64,000 bases of DNA from Zygaena filipendulae (taxonomy: Eukaryota; Arthropoda; Insecta; Lepidoptera; Zygaenidae): positions 5,037,001-5,101,000 of the forward strand of contig OU015652.1 in assembly GCA_907165275.2 (NCBI GenBank). Reading direction: 5' to 3'. Numbering within the stretch: the stretch's first letter is position 1; each line of letters starts with the position of its first letter. Below the pieces are notes generated by a model. That model was given only the letters and a program-made list of their open reading frames with translations, was not told the origin of the DNA and made no database searches. Both the position numbers and the translations under genes were made by a program. Positions 59,662 through 64,000 of this stretch are shown one piece after another.

Positions 59662-60764
59662 TCCATTTCACTAAAACACACTTATGCAATAGTTAGCCAT
59701 TACTAGTATTATTTGACCAACTAGAGGTGGAATGCCGTACGCCAGTTTTGCCACTGCAAAATTTACACGCCGCGGCCAATATTAAGGGGGATTACCTACA
59801 TTGTCCAATGACCTTGAAGATTTAGTCTGGTACTTGTGTTGCGTCTCGAATATGCGCCACAAGCGTTGCGAAAGTGCTTCTTGCGGGATATCTTGTATCT
59901 AATATTCAAGTATTTCTCTTTTAAATTTATTTATTTCATAGGTACATCCATATCAAATAAAATATTAAAATAAATAATGAAAATAGTATCTATCTGAAGC
60001 AAATTTTATTGTTTAAGACATTTTTCTGTGAAATTATATATTTAGCCGTTATAGTAAGAATAATTTTGCTTAGGTATAAGTGCCTATTTACGTTTTTTTT
60101 TATTCTGGCAAGTTTCTAAAAAAGTTCAAGAAAACGCACACGCGTAGAGGTTTTTTTTTAAATCTTGGTTGCCACTTGCCACTTGAGAAGTGTGATCCCC
60201 TTAAAATATCTTTAGCTTTTGCGCAGCAAACTAACTGCAACCGTTCAGAACTAGCGCCTCGGCTCACATCACAGTGGAGATAAAAGTTTATGACTTATAC
60301 ATAAAACGATTTTCAAATCATATTTATGAGACTAGCCTGAACATCTGCTATGGCTAGTTCACGAGGAAATTGAAACCGTCGAGTGCATAACGCTTTTACG
60401 AACAATTTAAGTTGGTATTGTGGTCGACGCCATGAACAACGCAGCGCTTTTTGCGACGCGACAGTCGACGGATCCAGCCAATTTAATTTTTGTTTCTGTA
60501 TATGCCATCCCTTTGATTTGTGCGCTAAAGACATTTATATGAATGGCAAATATTATATATAATATGTTTCTTTAATACTAAGTCGATCAAGGATGATTTC
60601 ATTCGCTTTAATTTCGCCGTGCCTGTGGGAATACGGTATATGTTACGCAGGAACACTGCAGCTTCCTACGAGTGATTTTTTAAAATCTTTGGAATTTTCG
60701 AGATTATCTACTAAAAATCTCTTTATAATATTAGAATAGATTATGTGTAAAGATGTAAGTACTA

Positions 60765-60905
60765 ATTTGACACACCGTTGGTGCAGTAAAACGAATCTGG
60801 CAGTTTTCCAGTTATCGCAGGTTCGATCCCCGTATCAGGATCACCATTTATGTAAAGAACATGCCTACTACTTTGTGTTTACCCTAAGTATAAGTATATA
60901 CCCAC
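60765..60905 (+). mobile_element. tRNA-derived SINE
   Basis: A-box-like GTTGGTGCAGTAAAACG and B box GGTTCGATCCC at proper spacing, then GTGTTTACCCTAAGTATAAG as in the SINE at 881-1092. The acceptor stem does not close. Confidence 0.65.
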
Positions 60906-60944
60906 AAAAATCTATTTACAATAAATACCATATTACTGTCCATC

Positions 60945-61149
60945 CCTCTTCGGAGTTCCCGCGGAATTGTTTCATACAAACTTTGATACCCCTTTTCACC
61001 CCCCTAGGGGTTGAATTTTCAAAAATCCTTACTTAGTGCACACTGCACACCTTACTTGTCACTTAAGGAATAATTGTGCAAAATTTCGTGGTTCTAGCGG
61101 TTTCAGCTGTTCGTTGATTGATCAGTCAGTTTCTGCTTTTATATAATAA
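60945..61149 (-). mobile_element. Helitron-like element, second subfamily, 3' end missing
   Basis: TCGGAGTTCCCGCGGAATTG, TTTCACCCCCCTAGGGGTTG, GTGCAAAATTTCGTGGTTCT and CAGTCAGTTTCTGC. Confidence 0.8.
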
Positions 61150-61630
61150 GTATGTAGATTACTATTGAAGTTTTAAAAAGTACCAACCGAATTTTCAAAC
61201 AAAAACAAATGTAAATGTCGCAGCCAAACTCTATAATTTCTTTATTTAAAAACGACCGGAATTTCGTATGCCAAGGATAGAAAAATTTACTTTTTTTTAT
61301 TTTTGAGCACCCTGACATGCTCAGTAAGGCTATAGGTTTGATCTGTGAAAACTACGACAACATGCGAGGGAGGGAGGGCCTTGCAAACGACATGGTTTAA
61401 GTTCACATGTGATTACATTCCGCGCTGGCATTGCTGCAAACGACTCACAACGAAGTAGCGACGCATAAACTTCATTACATACATTTAAGTATGGCAAATT
61501 ATGTGTACGTATTATCGTCAAATAGCAGCGGCGGAGGCACGTTCGAGTGAGAACACTTAAAGATTATGACCCAGTAGAAAACTTGAAACGTCGCCCACGC
61601 CTAACTTAACGTTAAAAAAGCGAAGTACCT

Positions 61631-61961
61631 AATGGGAATGTTGACTACTTTTGAAAATCAAAATTCTAATTAGTCCGTCAGTTAGAAACTAAAAAACAAT
61701 AGACACGTATTTTTTGCTTTTCCAAATAAATTAAAATATACAGAGATAAAGCGCATTAAAGTTTAGGGTGAGGGGGTCGTGACGTCACTAACCGCTAAAA
61801 CCGCCATACAAACTGTCCGAATAGTGACGTCACGCGAAATTTCAACTCAATGTATCGCCGTTATTTTTTGATTAGGTACGTAAAAAAATAAAAAAATATG
61901 TGTCCAATATTTTTTATTAATCTACAAGATGGGCTAAAAAAATAGTCAACATGCCAATTTG
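61631..61961. mobile_element. MITE, relative of 25144-25470 with different ends
   Basis: The ends ATGGGAATGTTGACTA and TAGTCAACATGCCAATT are imperfect inverted repeats. The interior shares TAGTCCGTCAGTTAGA, AAAGCGCATTAAAGTTTAGG and GTGTCCAATATTTTTTA with the first copy. It has TGACGTCA twice. Confidence 0.85.
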
Positions 61962-61996
61962 TAATTAGTAAGATTTTCTTTCTTTTTTTTTTCGTT

Positions 61997-62302
61997 ATGC
62001 CTGAGAAAAACTCAAACAATGTGTTGCAAAGAATACGTCACTTACGAATGCTAGCGCAAAGTACCAGTATCCACGCTTTGTGGAATCAGTGGGATGCCGC
62101 CAGGGCAGTGAAATACGCGCGAAATGTAAATAGTAGCCCAAAAGATTTAAATCAGTCTATGGCACCTAAGTCTTGTGCTAAACGCTAGCCTTTTGAGAGA
62201 TTTTCTATCTTTGCAGAAACTAAAGCTTGGATTGCATTGGATGTCGAAATTGAAGATTTCAGCGCATTTCCTAAACCGCTTTGTTCCCATACCTATAACC
62301 AA
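61997..62302 (+). pseudogene. Possible decayed reading frame with one in-frame TAG
   Basis: ATG at 61997 opens 63 codons (start MPEKNSNNVLQRIRHLRMLA) to TAG at 62186-62188. The same frame continues for 38 more codons (start PFERFSIFAETKAWIALDVE) to TAG at 62300-62302. Both halves have a protein-like composition, which suggests one older frame broken by a nonsense change. A T-rich run that could be an acceptor lies just before the start, and a MITE ends at about 61961. I do not recognise the product, and chance is a real alternative. Confidence 0.2.
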
Positions 62303-62907
62303 TAGATATTGTGACGTTGTGGTATTTCAGTCTTTAATTCGCTGCTGTTTCGCTGCTGTTTCGTCTGCGTAAATTTTGGATTTCATTTTGTGTCTATAAG
62401 CTAAACTTCATCTAAATCAGTTTAGTCGTAAAAAACATTTAAACGTTCTCACAAACTTTTACTTTTACAATATTAAAAAACTAGTACATAAAAAAAGGAG
62501 TTGCGAAGAAATGTAAAATTTCAATACTATCGAAGGCATAACTTATTGACAACGACAGTTAAAATCACTAAGTTTGAGATTTATAGCTATTATTTTATCA
62601 TTAGCTTTGTGCAATTCTTTTTAATCAAGCTAATCTATCCAATTAATTTTACAGGTGAGTAAAACGGCTATAAAACGTTTGTTTGTCGGCCGGTGATCTT
62701 GTTTACCGGCTACAAAATAAGTTTTAATTAATGGATTGGCACTTGGAGACACGCGTAACATCAGGGAATATCGTTCAGTTAGAAACATGTCAGTAGGATG
62801 TTTGTGAACTTTACCATCTGCCCAAACACATAAATGGAGTGTTGAACTTGTAAATTAATCACCGTTATTAATCGTAATGTTTTATATAACCAATTTATGT
62901 AAAAAAG

Positions 62908-63112
62908 GTATTGTAAATGCGAAAGTAACTCTGTCTGTTTTTCTGTCTTTTACGCTTTCACGCTTTAACGGCGCCACTGATCATCATGAAATTTTGCATA
63001 CACATTGTCAGGGGTACAGATAAGGACTACTTACAGATAAGGGTACTTTTTGTCCCGGAATTCCCGTAAAAACTCCGAAATTAACGCGGGTGAAACCGTG
63101 GGGTACAGCTAG
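62908..63112 (+). mobile_element. Helitron-like element
   Basis: TATTGTAAATGCGAAAGTAA start, ATCATGAAATTTTGCATACA, ACGCGGGTGAAACCGTGGGG and TACAGCTAG|T end. Confidence 0.85.
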
Positions 63113-63427
63113 TATTAAATTTATCGAACCGTGATCGTGGATTTCTAGATACATATATTATATTAATTATTAGGTAGGTACTGTGAGGTTCGTGGTAGTA
63201 AAAAGCCTCGACTAGCTCAAAATAAAAGATTTTTTATAAATTAGAGCCTTTTGTATTTCTTTTAAAATGTATCTCGTTCTAACAAAAAGTCAAAAGTCAA
63301 AATTTTAAAATATAAAAGGAACAGATATAAAAATAAATAACAAATATTAGAAATGAGGCGGGATATCATAACGAGTGGCATACGGCCGCCTCGTTACAGT
63401 ACTATTAAACGATGTTATATACAAATA

Positions 63428-63611
63428 TCCTATTACATTATAAATGTGAGTTTGTTGCGTTTTCACTCTTTATATACTCAACCGATCATCATTAAACTTT
63501 GAAATCACTTTGTCAGTGATATAGAAAAATACATAAGGTACTTACTCTTATTTGGGAGTTTCCTCGAGAACTCCGATTTAACGCGGTTGAAACCACGAGG
63601 AATAGCTATAG
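63428..63611 (+). mobile_element. Helitron-like element, diverged
   Basis: TCCTATTACATTATAAATGT start, ACGCGGTTGAAACCACGAGG and AATAGCTATAG end. Confidence 0.75.
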
Positions 63612-64000
63612 TTATTATATAAACCTACACCTGTTTCCTGGAAAGCTATAGGCAAATACCATTTGCATAGGCAAATACCATATTAAACTTCCATTTATTG
63701 TGCTTTAGGTATACATCTTTTTTTCGTTCAATAAGTCCCGAAAAACACATATAACATGTCCACAGTATGTTAGTTCAAATTAAAAATATTGAATTTCGTA
63801 TGAGTAGTTGATTATCAGCAAATATGGTAGGTATCTATAGTTTATGAAAACTAACTGTAAAAGAAACCGGCATGCCGACGGATCATAAGTCCATTCACCG
63901 CTCCTTTTCTCCGATACACCGTCGAATCACAATGTATACTTACCCAATTTATACACTCACGTAAACTCTTCGCTTTAAAATAAAAATATAATTGATAACC

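Larger units (their letters stand above)
50042..64000 (-). other. Partial upstream intron of the Musashi/Rbp6-like gene
   Basis: This lies on the 5' side of exon 49957-50041 on the minus strand. The preceding RRM1 exon should encode an MFIGGLSW-like RNP2 start and a stretch resembling MVMKDPTT. I looked for it on the minus strand and did not find it, so the intron is at least 13.9 kb. Contents are SINEs, HLEs, MITEs and unique DNA. Nothing nameable was seen in 50376-51589, 51777-52080, 53950-54330, 56213-56495, 56690-57511, 58361-59507, 59662-60764, 61150-61630, 62303-62907 and 63612-64000. Confidence 0.7.

Noticed and set aside
60765..60905. Plus-strand tRNA gene
   Set aside because: Same reason: boxes without a closed cloverleaf, followed by SINE body.
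1..64000. CRISPR arrays, rRNA genes, bacterial-type operons or intact autonomous transposons
   Set aside because: None seen: no regular repeat-spacer pattern, no rRNA-like blocks, and no frame with reverse transcriptase, transposase or Rep/helicase motifs.

Overview
The window looks like moth or butterfly (Lepidoptera) nuclear DNA. It is AT-rich and has almost no long open frames. It is packed with short non-autonomous transposons typical of Lepidoptera: Helitron-like elements (HLEs) resembling the Lep1 type, which begin TC(C/T)TACTAATATTATAAA and end with a CCGCGG-GTGAAA-CCGCGG hairpin followed by CACAGCTAG|T; tRNA-derived SINEs; and fold-back MITEs. The species cannot be told from the sequence.

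Only two exons can be recognised with confidence. Both are on the minus strand and belong to one Musashi-family RNA-binding protein gene, most like Rbp6. Exon 49957-50041 encodes the second half of the first RRM and completes the RNP1 motif RGFGFITF. Exon 31750-31791 is only 42 nt and encodes the linker IDPKVAFPRRAHPK. The exons join in phase 0 and have good splice sites. The intron between them is 18,165 bp. No other recognisable RRM exon lies in the 13.9 kb upstream or the 31.7 kb downstream, so the window is essentially intron of a very large gene.

Layout: 50042-64000 is part of an upstream intron. 31792-49956 is a complete intron; it holds two tail-to-tail HLE pairs close to the 42-nt exon, a 508-bp fold-back element and a 157-bp tandem array. 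1-31749 is part of a downstream intron; it holds a hAT-type MITE with a visible 8-bp target duplication and a G/C tract that would be G-rich in the pre-mRNA.

Three plus-strand open segments look more protein-like than the AT-rich background, but none is proven: 29746-29875 (TATA box upstream, GTAAGT donor at its end), 22700-22870 (56 codons, ATG to stop) and 13750-13860 (high GC at third positions, opens right after a splice-acceptor-like site). If real they would be genes or exons antisense to the host gene. Several repeat-free, CpG-richer blocks are candidate regulatory elements; their conservation cannot be judged here.
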